Origin: Glycomyces sp040645615
GTDB taxonomy: Bacteria; Actinomycetota; Actinomycetes; Mycobacteriales; Micromonosporaceae
Assembly (NCBI RefSeq): GCF_040645615.1
Contig: NZ_JBEYYO010000003.1
Span: 124,001-188,000, forward strand
Length of the DNA: 64,000 bases
Direction of reading: 5' to 3'
Part shown: positions 1 to 8,531 of the stretch, piece after piece
Numbering within the stretch: position 1 is the stretch's first letter
Layout of the letters: each line of letters opens with the position of its first letter
Position numbers and translations under genes: made by a program
Notes under the pieces: model-generated
Seen by the model: only the letters and a program-made list of their open reading frames with translations
Database searches by the model: none
What the model was told of the DNA's origin: nothing

Positions 1-477
1 ACCGAGGTCGCGCGGTCGCTGGCGATGCGGACGGACCTGGTGGCGACGCCCGGCTCGACCGGCCTGACGATCGTGACGAACGCGCTGAACATCGCGAACG
101 AGCTGATCGTCCGCCCCCACTTGAAGGTCGTGGTCGTCGGCGGCGTGGTACGCCCGCAGTCGTACGAGCTGATCGGCCCGCTGGCGGCGCCGATCCTGCG
201 GGAGATCACGCTCGACATCGCGTTCCTCGGCGTGGACGCGATCGACATGAAGCTTGGCGCGACGAGCCACCACGAAGGCGAAGCGGCGATCAACGCTTTG
301 ATGGCCGCCCGGGCCCGCAAGGTCGTGGTGATCGCCGACGGTTCGAAGATCGGCGGCCACGCCTTCGCGAGGATCTGCCCCACCGACCGGGTCCACACGT
401 TGGTCACGGACGGGAACGCCCCGCCGGAGCAATTGCGCGGCTTCGAAGAGCTCGGTATCCGGGTGATCGTGGTCTAG
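1..477 (+). CDS. DeoR/GlpR-family transcriptional regulator, C-terminal part
   Basis: The frame is open from base 1, so the start and the DNA-binding helix-turn-helix lie outside the window. What remains is the sugar-phosphate sensor domain of DeoR-type repressors. It shows the GSTGLTIVTNALNIA stretch, the LGVDAID segment, and the late motif VVVIADGSKIGGHAFARI. These proteins usually repress a nearby sugar or polyol catabolic operon and respond to a phosphorylated sugar. The effector cannot be read from this fragment. The stop codon overlaps that of the next gene on the other strand by 4 bases (CTAG), so the two are strictly convergent with no room for a separate terminator. Confidence 0.85.
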   Translation, partial: TEVARSLAMRTDLVATPGSTGLTIVTNALNIANELIVRPHLKVVVVGGVVRPQSYELIGPLAAPILREITLDIAFLGVDAIDMKLGATSHHEGEAAINALMAARARKVVVIADGSKIGGHAFARICPTDRVHTLVTDGNAPPEQLRGFEELGIRVIVV

Positions 478-1217
478 CGCAAGGTCACACTGCTGACGAT
501 CGCGTCGATCTCGGTGCGCAGGTCGGCGTCGTCGGGGTGGACGATGCCCATGAGGAAGACCGAGCGGCCGTCGTCGGTGAGGATGTGGACGATGTGGCCG
601 TACATCGGTACTTCGCCTTCGCTGGAAACTTCCCAGGTGAAGCGGTAGGCGTCTTGGCCGTCGACCTCGGTGGGCTCGGAGATGAGGATCTGGCGGTCTT
701 CGGCGAAGGGGTAGAAGTACTCGGAGTTCTCGCCTGCGATGGTGGAGGTCGTGTAGGACATCTCCTCGCCGGTCATGGCGTCGCCGTAGAACGCGAAGAC
801 CGAGGCGCTGCCGTTGGAGGCCGCGGTGGTGAACGCGTCGATCAGGTCGTCGGAGTCCTGCTCCACCCATCCCTCGGGAAGCTCATAGTCGATCCCGGAC
901 TCGGTGTCCTCGACGACCAGGCCTTTGGGTTGGGTCCCAGGCGTATCCGGGTCTGAATCGGATTGCAGGTACCGCCAGGCGAAATACCCGCCACCGACCA
1001 GCGCGGCAACGAGCAGCGCGACCCCGACCACCAACCCTCCGCGTCCCTTCCGAGGAGGCACGGGAGGAACGGGCGCCCCGTACCCGGGCTGCGGCGAGTA
1101 CGGCACCTGATACTGCGGCCCACCCGCCCCAGGAGGCGGCCCAGGCGGCGGCCCAGGCGGCAGCCCGGGCTGCTGCCAAGGCTGCTGCGGCTGACGGGGA
1201 TCGGGCTGCTGATACAT
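474..1217 (-). CDS. Proline-rich membrane-anchored protein of unknown function
   Basis: A 247-residue protein. The start MYQQPDP is chosen because GAAAGG lies about 7 bases upstream. The N-terminal ~65 residues are Pro/Gln/Gly-rich and presumably cytoplasmic. One membrane helix follows (GGLVVGVALLVAALVGGGYFAW), then an acidic Asp/Thr/Pro linker. The outer domain of about 140 residues contains YELPEGW and ends SSVTLR. This layout is common in actinobacterial surface proteins of unknown function, some of which resemble the extracellular parts of signalling proteins. No enzyme motif was recognised. Confidence 0.7.
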   Translation of the reverse strand: MYQQPDPRQPQQPWQQPGLPPGPPPGPPPGAGGPQYQVPYSPQPGYGAPVPPVPPRKGRGGLVVGVALLVAALVGGGYFAWRYLQSDSDPDTPGTQPKGLVVEDTESGIDYELPEGWVEQDSDDLIDAFTTAASNGSASVFAFYGDAMTGEEMSYTTSTIAGENSEYFYPFAEDRQILISEPTEVDGQDAYRFTWEVSSEGEVPMYGHIVHILTDDGRSVFLMGIVHPDDADLRTEIDAIVSSVTLR

Positions 1218-1378
1218 GCTGCGCCTTTCAGGGGAATCGGGCATTTGGCGACAGCAGTCAGCGTAACGGAGCGTCACACTCCGTGGGGTACACATGTTTT
1301 CACCAAGCGTGCCCGACCGGTTAGATACCCGGTATCCCAGGCGTTGAGCTCGGGTTTCGCCGTGCGATACTGCGCGGC

Positions 1379-2017
1379 ATGGAGCAGGTTGTGGGGCGCG
1401 GGTGGATTCGCGTGGTGGTCGTCGCCGTCATTGCCGGGATCGCACTCGGAGTAGTGGACCTGGTGGCGCAACGCGGGCTGCCGTACCCGTGGGCGAACCT
1501 CGCGAACTCGAGCGCGGTGTGGGCGGTGGGCGCCTTCGCGATCGGTGCATGGGTGCGAGTCGGCAGATGGCTGCCCGCGGTGGCCGGAGTGGTGCTGCTG
1601 GTCGTCGCCGTCGAGGTGTACTACCTGGCCGCCACGGTGATCCAGAACGACGACCTCGCGAACCTGTGGTCCCCCACCACGATCATCTGGCTTGTCTTCG
1701 GCGTGCTCGCCGGGGTCGTGTTCGGCACCTTTGGGGCTTGGTCGAGATCGGAGAAGCGCTGGCGAGCCGTCGTCGGGTTGGCGGCATTGGGGGCGGTGTT
1801 CTTCTCCGAAGCCGGGGTTCAACTGCGGCGGCTGTCAGATATGGAGGAGTCCTATCGCTCGGACGGCCTGGCAACAGCGGTCATCATGGGCGTGATCGGC
1901 CTTGCCCTCATCCTGCTCCTGGGCAAGGGCCGCAACCGCCTATACGCCCTGGCAGCAGCCGTGCCCCTCGCAGCGATCGGTTTCGCGGGATTCGTGCTCG
2001 GGGGCTTTGGGGCCTGA
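1379..2017 (+). CDS. Hypothetical polytopic membrane protein
   Basis: A 212-residue protein with about six hydrophobic segments. It begins MEQVVGRGWIRVVVVAVIAGIA and ends in a Gly-rich helix (IGFAGFVLGGFGA). Only short loops separate the helices, and there is no obvious catalytic or transport motif. The gene stands alone: 161 bases separate it from the divergent gene upstream, and the repeat array begins about 15 bases after its stop. The family is not recognised. An integral membrane location is clear from composition. Confidence 0.6.
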   Translation: MEQVVGRGWIRVVVVAVIAGIALGVVDLVAQRGLPYPWANLANSSAVWAVGAFAIGAWVRVGRWLPAVAGVVLLVVAVEVYYLAATVIQNDDLANLWSPTTIIWLVFGVLAGVVFGTFGAWSRSEKRWRAVVGLAALGAVFFSEAGVQLRRLSDMEESYRSDGLATAVIMGVIGLALILLLGKGRNRLYALAAAVPLAAIGFAGFVLGGFGA

Positions 2018-2032
2018 CACACGGGCCGAGTG

Positions 2033-2388
2033 GGGATTGCGGCTTTCCGGTTGGGGATGGTTGCTGTTCTTGCGGCGGCGACAACGGGGTGTGGGGCCGG
2101 GCCGGGTGGGATCTTCGACTTTCCGCGGCGGGTGGGTGCGGGTTTTTTTGGCGGCGACAACAGGGTGAGTGGATGGGCGCGGGCGGGAGTTGCGGCTTTC
2201 CGGTGGGGATTGGGCCCGGGTCTTTTGGCGGCGACAACGAGGTGTGAGGCCGGGCCGGGCGGGATCTGTGGCTTTCCGGTCTGGTTGGGTGCGGGTCTTT
2301 TTGGCGGCGACAACGAGGTGTGGGGCCTGGCGGGGCGGGGTTTGCGGCTGTCCGGTGGGGATTGGGTGCGGGCCCCGGGGTGGCTGGT
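2033..2388 (+). repeat. Left array of ~76-bp degenerate tandem repeats beside the HNH gene
   Basis: The invariant core GGCGGCGACAAC occurs at 2074, 2150, 2227 and 2303, so the period is 76, 77 and 76 bases. Each core is preceded by GCGGCTTTCCGG-like sequence and a short T run, and followed by GGGGTGTGGGGCCGGGCCGG-like sequence. A fifth partial unit starts near 2343. Spacers within units are diverged, as in old tandem duplications. The array points toward the HNH gene, and a second array of the same family in opposite orientation lies on the gene's other side. Open frames through it are low-complexity and not credible genes. Confidence 0.85.
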
Positions 2389-2414
2389 TTTGGGCATGCC
2401 AGTGCCTCAGGCTG

Positions 2415-3908
2415 TTAGGCCTGTTGTTTGGTGGTGGGGGTGGCGAAGCGTTCCCTGCATCGCGCCTTCGCTTTCTTGAGAGCAGCGTGTGCTCGTTCCC
2501 TTGAGACTGCCTCTGCTCTGGCGTCCAGATCGGGTTTCATGGTTTGCGGCCATTCGGTCCGGTAGAGGCCGGTCGGGAAGACATCCCAATCCGAGTCTTG
2601 GTTCTCCGCGTCCATGTCGGCGTCGGTGCGCCAGTCTTCGCAACCACACTCGGTCGCGCCTTCGAAGGCAGCGGTGCCGGTGTCGTGATCGTGGTGAGTG
2701 ATGAGTGCTTGGCCCGGTCCGGTCTTCTCGATCATCCAACCCTCGGTGTGGATGCGCCCATGATGGAAGCGGCACAGCAGGATCAGGTTCGCAGCGGTGG
2801 TCTCGCCGCCGTCGGCCCAGTGTTGGATGTGGTGGGCTTCGGTCCAGGCGATCGGCCGGTGGCAGCCGTACCAAGCGCAACCCTGGGGTTGCTCGAGTTC
2901 GAGTTTGCGGCGCAGGGCGGTGTTGGGGAGGCGGGCGGCCCTGCCGAGTTCGATGGCTTCACCGGTGGCGTAGTTGAACACCGAGGGGATGATGCCGGCT
3001 TCGCAGGCGAGGCGGCGGGCCTGAGCGACCGAGACCGGGCGGCCTTCCAAGGTCGGTGTCCGGTCGGTGTCCTTGCCCTGCAACGTCTCGATGTCCACGG
3101 CCAGGTCGAGGGTAGCGGTGTGGCCGTGGCGAGTGGTCGCCTCCGGGGAAGTGCCGTACCCGGCGAGGAGCTGATGCAGGGCTTCGGCATCGCGGTTCGC
3201 CTTCGCAGGCAAGACACCCTCAGCGTCGGTCTCGTCCTGGCGGGGCGGCGGGCAGGCGGTCTTCAAGTACTTGTCGAGCAACCGCCCGGTTTCATCGGCC
3301 AGTTCGCCGGAGAGCGACCACATGCCGTTGCCCTGCTCAGTGAGTTCGATCCATTGCAGGGACTGCTCCCCAAGGGTTTCGAGCAGCTCGGTCTCTTCTG
3401 CCAGGTGCGCGGCGAGTTCATCGAGGTGGCGTTGCAGGTCTTTGAACGGGGCGTGCGCGCAGTACTGGGCGATGAGGTGTTCGGGAGTCTCGCAGGAAAC
3501 CGCTACATCGAACGGAGAGGTCACCGGGACACGGAACGGGGTGCGAGCGAACAAACGCATCGCCGGAGTCCGGTCGAGTTGACGGACCGCAAAGGCCACT
3601 TGATCAATCCGAGCCGCACCAGCAGTCGCAGCAGCAGCGAGGGTCTGGAACTTCCGCGACAGGCGAGCGATCGCCGCGATATCGGCAGCGGTGCGGGTAT
3701 GGAAGTCGAACTTCGCGCACAACCAATCCCGCAGCCCGGAGTACCCATCGACATCCCGATGGATCTTCCACGCCTGCGCCTCAATCACCGCAGCAAGTAC
3801 TCGGGCATGGAAATCATTGATCGCACTCGCGGCCTCATCGAGGACCGTTCGGATTGCAGCGGTCTTCTCAGAACGGGTAGGAGTGGAAGTGGGAGTACAG
3901 GCTGCCAT
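2415..3908 (-). CDS. DUF222 / HNH endonuclease domain protein (13E12 repeat family)
   Basis: A 497-residue protein. The start is the ATG at 3908, which has the strong site GAGGAGGTG 8 bases upstream; a longer frame would need a TTG start. The N-terminal ~290 residues are the helical DUF222 domain. The C-terminus has an HNH nuclease centre at about residues 344-385: paired cysteines (CAWYGC), then WTEAHHIQHW, an Asn in TAANLILLC, and RFHHGRIH. All metal and catalytic positions look intact. The M. tuberculosis 13E12 repeat family shares this layout and is often suspected of mobility; its biochemical role is poorly known. Inverted repeat arrays flank the gene on both sides. Confidence 0.9.
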   Translation of the reverse strand: MAACTPTSTPTRSEKTAAIRTVLDEAASAINDFHARVLAAVIEAQAWKIHRDVDGYSGLRDWLCAKFDFHTRTAADIAAIARLSRKFQTLAAAATAGAARIDQVAFAVRQLDRTPAMRLFARTPFRVPVTSPFDVAVSCETPEHLIAQYCAHAPFKDLQRHLDELAAHLAEETELLETLGEQSLQWIELTEQGNGMWSLSGELADETGRLLDKYLKTACPPPRQDETDAEGVLPAKANRDAEALHQLLAGYGTSPEATTRHGHTATLDLAVDIETLQGKDTDRTPTLEGRPVSVAQARRLACEAGIIPSVFNYATGEAIELGRAARLPNTALRRKLELEQPQGCAWYGCHRPIAWTEAHHIQHWADGGETTAANLILLCRFHHGRIHTEGWMIEKTGPGQALITHHDHDTGTAAFEGATECGCEDWRTDADMDAENQDSDWDVFPTGLYRTEWPQTMKPDLDARAEAVSRERAHAALKKAKARCRERFATPTTKQQA

Positions 3909-4029
3909 CGGAAACACCTCCTCGAACGATTCAGTGGTTTTCGCTTGTTCGTGCTGATTCAATACTAGAACCCCACGAACACACTGTCATCACCCACAAG
4001 GGGAAAGATCACTCATATTCCCAGGTCAC

Positions 4030-4290
4030 ATCCCCCGCGCGCCGCGCCACGAACGGGCCCGGCCACGCAAACCCACCCCGGCCGCCACTCACCCTTTTGT
4101 CGCCGCCGCCTGAACCCCAACCCAAACGAACCCGGCCACGAAAACCGACCCCAGGCCGCCGCCCACCCCGTTGTCGCCGCCAAAAGACCCGGGCCCACCT
4201 GCCGCGGAAAGCCGCAGATCCCGCCCGGCCCGGCCCCACACCCCGATGTCGCCGCCAAAAACCCGGGCCCACCCGCCGCGGAAAGCCGGA
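4030..4290 (-). repeat. Right array of ~75-bp repeats, inverted relative to the left array
   Basis: Read on the minus strand, this stretch repeats the unit seen at 2033-2388. Cores on the plus strand are TTTGTCGCCGCC at 4096, GTTGTCGCCGCC at 4170 and GATGTCGCCGCC at 4245, a period of 74-75 bases. GCCGCGGAAAGCCG-like segments at about 4201 and 4274 correspond to the CGGCTTTCCGCGG part of the left units. The array points at the HNH gene from its 5' side, so the gene sits between converging inverted arrays. The innermost copies are the most diverged. Confidence 0.8.
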
Positions 4291-4305
4291 AACCGAAAAC
4301 CGAAA

Positions 4306-4332
4306 GGGCCCAGGCGCCAAGTGCCTGGGCCC
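4306..4332 (-). terminator. Intrinsic terminator of the permease-like gene
   Basis: A perfect 10-base stem (GGGCCCAGGC / GCCTGGGCCC) with a 7-base loop lies just after the stop at 4346. On the minus strand it is followed by TTTCGGTTTTC, a T-rich tract. It separates the permease-like genes from the repeat array. Confidence 0.75.
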
Positions 4333-4345
4333 AGCTTGCAGTTGT

Positions 4346-5629
4346 CTAGCGTTCTGCTGTCGTCGCGTCCGGGAGGGTCGGTTCGAATAGGCCTGCGTTC
4401 GGGTCGAAGACCGGGGTTTCGGTGGTGTCGTCGAGGTCGTCGTCGGTTGGGTCCTTGGGGCGGCCGAGGCGGTCGAGGCCGAAGGAGACGAAGATGCCGA
4501 CCAGGAGCAGTCCGGCGAGCATCGCGGGGAAGTAGTCAGCCTGCCAGGAGCCTTCGCCCGCGTTCTCGATCGCCTGGCCCCACAGCACCAGACCGGCCCA
4601 CAAGCCGACCACCGCGAAGACCGTGCCCAGGACGCCACCCCTGCGGCCCCACAAGCTCGTTCCCGCCAGCAGCACCGCTCCGAAAGCCAAGAGCTGCAAG
4701 TCGGCCGAGCCCGGGCCTATCGAGTACGGGCCGAAGGCCAGCGAAGTCGACTCCGTCGTCAGCCGCAGCTCGTACACCGCCATCAAGAACCCCGCGCCCG
4801 CGGCCAGCAGCATCGACAGGACGGTGCCGCCGATGAGCAGGAACACCGCCGGAACGCTGCGCTCCGCGTCGCCATCGGCCACGCTCTTGACGTTGCTGAA
4901 CGCGTCCCTGAGCCCCGGCAGCAGCCCTAGCAACCCTCCCGCGACCGCCAGCACCACTGCCCCGCCGAAGATGTAGAGCCCGTTGTCCTGCTCCCAAGCC
5001 GCGATCTCGCCCAGCTCGCGCCACGCGGCAAGCCGATCCAGCAGCGGCAGTGAAGCGAACACCGCCACCCCGATCGCCAGCCCCGCGAACCACGGCGGGA
5101 CCCGGAACGCGGCCACCAGCAGCGCGTACAGCAAACCGGCCACCACAGCGGCCGCCGCCAAGTAGGCCAAGTGCAGCCACAGGTTCGCGTCCACAGGAGG
5201 GGCCCAGGCCGCGACCAGCGCGACCGACGGAACGGCCAGGTTCACCGCGCCCAGGCGCAGCGACAGCCCGATCGCCAAGGCCCCCAACAAGATCGGAGTG
5301 AGGTACAGCGCGTGCGCGTCGAGCGCGGACCACAGCGTCCCGAACTCGTCGCCGAACAGCTCGTCCTCGCGGCGGTACACCAGGAACAGCGCATTCAACG
5401 CCAGCAGCAGGAGGATGCCCTCCCACACGAACTGGAAGATCACGCGGTCGCGCGGCGGCGCGGCCTGTTCGGCGTAGCCGACCGGCGGCGCGGGCGGGCC
5501 CGCGAACGGGTCCACCGGTGCGGCCTCCTCGGGCTGGTACGCCAGCGCGGCCGACGCGACCTCAAGGTGCTGCGTCTGCTCCAAAGGCTCGGCGGAAGAC
5601 TCGGGGCGGTCGGGGGGTACGTACGTCAT
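4346..5629 (-). CDS. ABC-permease-like membrane protein (RbsC / BPD_transp_2-like), second of a pair
   Basis: A 427-residue protein starting MTYVPPDRPESS, with AGAGGA upstream. The first ~75 residues are acidic and Pro-rich, the middle has about ten hydrophobic helices, and the tail is acidic. Two stretches recall sugar and branched-chain amino acid ABC permeases: SLRLGAVNLAVPSVALVAAW and GTSLWGRRGGVLGTVFAVVG. No ATPase or binding-protein gene is nearby, so active transport is doubtful. It is paralogous to the gene immediately upstream (38-base gap), and the two are probably co-transcribed. The true substrate or role is unknown. Confidence 0.6.
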   Translation of the reverse strand: MTYVPPDRPESSAEPLEQTQHLEVASAALAYQPEEAAPVDPFAGPPAPPVGYAEQAAPPRDRVIFQFVWEGILLLLALNALFLVYRREDELFGDEFGTLWSALDAHALYLTPILLGALAIGLSLRLGAVNLAVPSVALVAAWAPPVDANLWLHLAYLAAAAVVAGLLYALLVAAFRVPPWFAGLAIGVAVFASLPLLDRLAAWRELGEIAAWEQDNGLYIFGGAVVLAVAGGLLGLLPGLRDAFSNVKSVADGDAERSVPAVFLLIGGTVLSMLLAAGAGFLMAVYELRLTTESTSLAFGPYSIGPGSADLQLLAFGAVLLAGTSLWGRRGGVLGTVFAVVGLWAGLVLWGQAIENAGEGSWQADYFPAMLAGLLLVGIFVSFGLDRLGRPKDPTDDDLDDTTETPVFDPNAGLFEPTLPDATTAER

Positions 5630-5667
5630 GTGGTCGTCATCCTCTTTGGGGGGTAAGGAGATCGGAT

Positions 5668-6975
5668 TCAGCGGCCGTGTCGCCGGTCGCCGTCGCCGAA
5701 GCGGTTGCCGTATCCGTTGTCGCGCAGGTCGTCGAACACGCCGGACGCGCCGAACGGGTCGGCCGCGGCCCCGGCCTTGGGGATCGCGCCCGAACCGGTC
5801 GACCAGGGGTCGCCGCCCGAGCCGAGGTCGGCCAGGTCGTCGTCGTAGCGCTCGAAGGAGTCGGTGCGCTCGAACGAGCCCGTGCGATCGAACGAACCGG
5901 TGTCGCCCGGCCGCGGGTCGTCCTCGCGCAGGTCGTCGAGCGAACCGGCCCGGCTCGTCGAGGCCACTTCTTCCTCGTCGACGGTGTTCATGGCCTCGAC
6001 CAGGCGCGTCACCAAGAATCCGGCCACGATGGCGCTCAAGGCGATCCAGCTCGGGTCGAAGCTCCAGCCGCGCGATTCGGCCAGCCACATCAGGCCCAGG
6101 ACCAGGATCGACGCGAACACCGTGCCGCACACGCCGCCGCGTCGGCCGAGCAGGCTCGTGCCGCCCAGCAGCGCCGCACCCAGCGCGAGCACCGTCAACA
6201 GGATCGGGTCGGGGAGCCCGGCCGCGCCCACCTCGGGGACGGCCGTCCAGGCCGCGACCACGCCCGCCGCCCCGGCCAGCGCCGAAGAGAGCAGCACACC
6301 GAGGAACACGATGCCGCCGCGTCCGTGCCGCTCGCCCACCGGGGTCTCGCGGATCGGTTCGAGTTTGCCGCGGGTGCCGGCGAACGCGCCGACCAGGCCG
6401 AAGAACAGGGACAGGCCCGCCGCGGCGGCCAAGGCAGCGAGCACGCCCGTGTTCGGCAGCGCCGAGAGCGTGAAGTCGCCGGGGTCGCCCGCGGTTCCGG
6501 CCCACAGGCCGATCGCGCCGCCGACCGCGCCGCTCGCGGCCCAGCCGGGCGCGCGCAGCCACGCCGACAGCGTGGCCAGGACGATTCCGGTGAACGCGGC
6601 GGCGCCCAGGCCCATCGCGAGGGCCATGGCCGAGCCCGAGCCGGAGGCGTCGACGAACATCCAGGCGGCCAGGAGCGCGATCGGGCCGACGGCCAGGTTG
6701 ACCGCGCCGACGCGCAGGGAGACGGCCATCGCCGAGGCCAACAGGATCACCGGCGCGAGCGCGGCGGCGAAGGCGCTCCAGGAGCCTTCGGCGAACGGGC
6801 CGGAGGAGGAACGGGTGAGGGCGAACACGACGCCGCCGCCCAGGAGCAGCAGGCCGATCTCCCAGACCACGTGGACGGCCATGCGGTCGGCGGGGGCCTC
6901 GTCGTCGCTTGTGACAGCGCTGATCTGCGACGTCGAATCCCGGTCGCCGTTTCGGTTGGGGGAGTCAAACTTCAT
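5668..6975 (-). CDS. ABC-permease-like membrane protein (RbsC / BPD_transp_2-like), first of a pair
   Basis: A 435-residue protein starting MKFDSPNRNGDRD, with AGAGGTG about 7 bases upstream. Its hydrophobic core carries SLRVGAVNLAVGPIALLAAW and GGTSLLGRRGGVCGTVFA, the same signatures as its downstream paralogue and as RbsC-type permeases. The cytoplasmic tail is acidic and holds a small repeat (TGSFDRTGSFERTDSFERYD) that could be a phosphorylation or binding segment. With DUF3180 and folK just upstream it may form one long transcript. It is possibly a channel-like or regulatory derivative of an ABC permease. Confidence 0.6.
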   Translation of the reverse strand: MKFDSPNRNGDRDSTSQISAVTSDDEAPADRMAVHVVWEIGLLLLGGGVVFALTRSSSGPFAEGSWSAFAAALAPVILLASAMAVSLRVGAVNLAVGPIALLAAWMFVDASGSGSAMALAMGLGAAAFTGIVLATLSAWLRAPGWAASGAVGGAIGLWAGTAGDPGDFTLSALPNTGVLAALAAAAGLSLFFGLVGAFAGTRGKLEPIRETPVGERHGRGGIVFLGVLLSSALAGAAGVVAAWTAVPEVGAAGLPDPILLTVLALGAALLGGTSLLGRRGGVCGTVFASILVLGLMWLAESRGWSFDPSWIALSAIVAGFLVTRLVEAMNTVDEEEVASTSRAGSLDDLREDDPRPGDTGSFDRTGSFERTDSFERYDDDLADLGSGGDPWSTGSGAIPKAGAAADPFGASGVFDDLRDNGYGNRFGDGDRRHGR

Positions 6976-7037
6976 GGGGCGCACCTCTAAACGCGCGATG
7001 GGGATATCGGGGATGGGGAGGGTCAGGAGTCGATGGG

Positions 7038-7580
7038 TCAGGGACGGGTGGGGTGTTCGGCGTCCTGGTCGTCGTCCTGCGGGGGGATGCGGCAGGAGTG
7101 TTCGAGCCAGATCGCGGCCGCGGTGAGGGAGGCGCACGCGATGGTGCCGATGACCGCCGCGGAGAGGTCGTCGGCCGCGGCGGTGAGCCGCTCGGACTGG
7201 ATCGTGAGCCATACGGTGAAGCCGAGGTAGGCGCCGAAGAACGCGGCGCCCGCGATGGCGGCGGCTTTGGCGAGTACGGCGAAGCGGGCGATCTGGAGGG
7301 CGTGCTCGGGGCCGTCGAGGCGTCCGGGGGCCCCTCCGGCGCCTTCGCGGACGCGCCGGTCGCTGGGGCGCAGGGTGCGGCGCGTGCTCCACGCCAGCCA
7401 GGCCAGCAGCGCGGTGAGCGCGAAGATCACCAGCGAGTTGTACCCGGACAGGTTGGGGAAGTCCTGGTAGTAGCGGGCGACGAGGAGGAGCGTCAGCGCG
7501 GCTCCGGCCAGGCCGACCACCGCGAGGGTCGAGGGTGCGGTGGGTCGCAGACTCGGTCCGGGCCCGTGCTCGTCGCTCAT
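7038..7580 (-). CDS. DUF3180 family membrane protein
   Basis: A 180-residue protein with GGGAGCAGT before the ATG. The family opening (LRPTAPSTLAVVGLAGAALTLLL) is followed by a second helix, a charged stretch, and two helices after RFAVLAKAAAIAGAAFFGAY. DUF3180 genes regularly follow folK in actinobacteria; this one starts 10 bases after folK. The function is unknown. The constant link with folate genes suggests a role in folate metabolism or simply an ancestral operon. Confidence 0.85.
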   Translation of the reverse strand: MSDEHGPGPSLRPTAPSTLAVVGLAGAALTLLLVARYYQDFPNLSGYNSLVIFALTALLAWLAWSTRRTLRPSDRRVREGAGGAPGRLDGPEHALQIARFAVLAKAAAIAGAAFFGAYLGFTVWLTIQSERLTAAADDLSAAVIGTIACASLTAAAIWLEHSCRIPPQDDDQDAEHPTRP

Positions 7581-7590
7581 ACTGCTCCCA

Positions 7591-8124
7591 TCACAGTTCG
7601 GAAGCTTCGCCGTGTTCTGACCATATCGGGTGCAGCCTGCGCAGTGCGCGCGCGTCCGCCGCGACCGACTCGTCGCGTAGCAGGTCCCTCACTCGGCCCT
7701 TGCCGGGGATCTCAGCGTCGCGGTCGATCGCGAACCACGGGACCAGCACGAACGCCCGCTGGTGGGCGAGCGGGTGCGGCAGCGTCAGGTGCGGCCGGTC
7801 GCTGTGGACGGGGCCGTCGTCGTCGAGGACGGCGATGAGGTCGACGTCGAGGGTGCGGGGCCCGTAGGGGCGTTCGGGGTCGCGGACGCGCCCGGCGTCG
7901 GCTTCGAGGCGCTGCCCGAGGGCGAGCCAGGCTTCGGCGTCGCGGTCGGGGTCGGCGGCGATGACCGCGATGTTGTAGTAGGCGGGCTGCTCGTCGTCGC
8001 CGCCCCACGGGAGGCTCTCGTAGACCTCGGAGACGCGTTCGGGCGCGACGGCTTCGATGGCGGCCTTGAGGTTGGCCTCGCGGTCGCCGAGGTTGGATCC
8101 CATGCTGAACACGACGCGGCTCAT
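7591..8124 (-). CDS. folK: 2-amino-4-hydroxy-6-hydroxymethyldihydropteridine pyrophosphokinase
   Basis: A 177-residue enzyme of folate synthesis. It transfers pyrophosphate from ATP to 6-hydroxymethyl-dihydropterin, the step before dihydropteroate synthase. It opens MSRVVFSMGSNLGDREANL and has the family signature GPRTLDVDLI, which supplies the two metal-binding aspartates, followed by LPHPLAHQRAFVLVP. Its ATG overlaps the folB stop (ATGA), so the two are translationally coupled. Length is typical. Confidence 0.95.
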   Translation of the reverse strand: MSRVVFSMGSNLGDREANLKAAIEAVAPERVSEVYESLPWGGDDEQPAYYNIAVIAADPDRDAEAWLALGQRLEADAGRVRDPERPYGPRTLDVDLIAVLDDDGPVHSDRPHLTLPHPLAHQRAFVLVPWFAIDRDAEIPGKGRVRDLLRDESVAADARALRRLHPIWSEHGEASEL

Positions 8125-8486
8125 GCGCGTCCCCTCTCGATGGTCACGGAGACGTCGGTGAACTGCTGGGCGATCGGCGCCTGCGGTTTGTGGACGGTGA
8201 CGCGGGCCGAGGCGACGCGGTCGATCGCGAGGCACGCGTCGGCGAGGCGGGCGGCGAGGGTCTCGATGAGGTTCACCGGTTCGCCGGCCACGATCGCGGC
8301 CAGGTCGTCGGCGAGCGCGCCGTAGTCGACGGTGTGCTTGAGGTCGTCGCTGGCGGCGGCTTCGGCGGTCGAGGTGCGCAGGGCGACGTCGATGATGAAG
8401 TCCTGTCCGGCCTCCCGTTCGTGGTCGAACACGCCGTGGCGACCGTGCACCCGCAGGCCGGTCAAGGTGATGAGGTCGGTATCCAC
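8121..8486 (-). CDS. folB: Dihydroneopterin aldolase
   Basis: A 121-residue protein with a GTG start (MDTDLITLTGLRVHGRHGVF). It converts 7,8-dihydroneopterin to 6-hydroxymethyl-dihydropterin, the FolK substrate. Family landmarks are GRHGVFDHEREAGQDF, VDYGALADDLAAIV, the NLIETLAARLAD motif with its conserved Glu, and VTVHKPQAPI with the catalytic-region Lys. It leads a folB-folK-DUF3180 run. folP and folE, often next to it in actinobacteria, are not in this window. Confidence 0.95.
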   Translation of the reverse strand: MDTDLITLTGLRVHGRHGVFDHEREAGQDFIIDVALRTSTAEAAASDDLKHTVDYGALADDLAAIVAGEPVNLIETLAARLADACLAIDRVASARVTVHKPQAPIAQQFTDVSVTIERGRA

Positions 8487-8531
8487 GCGCCCGAGCCTAC
8501 TCGAACGGGCGCCGAGGTCGAGGAAGGACGA

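Noticed and set aside
2544..3968. Long open frame opposite the HNH gene
   Set aside because: It mirrors the HNH coding sequence, is Gly/Arg-rich, and has no ribosome site or domain.
2033..4290. CRISPR-like array
   Set aside because: Periods of 74-77 bases with degenerate, contiguous units are not short identical repeats with unique spacers, and no cas gene is present.
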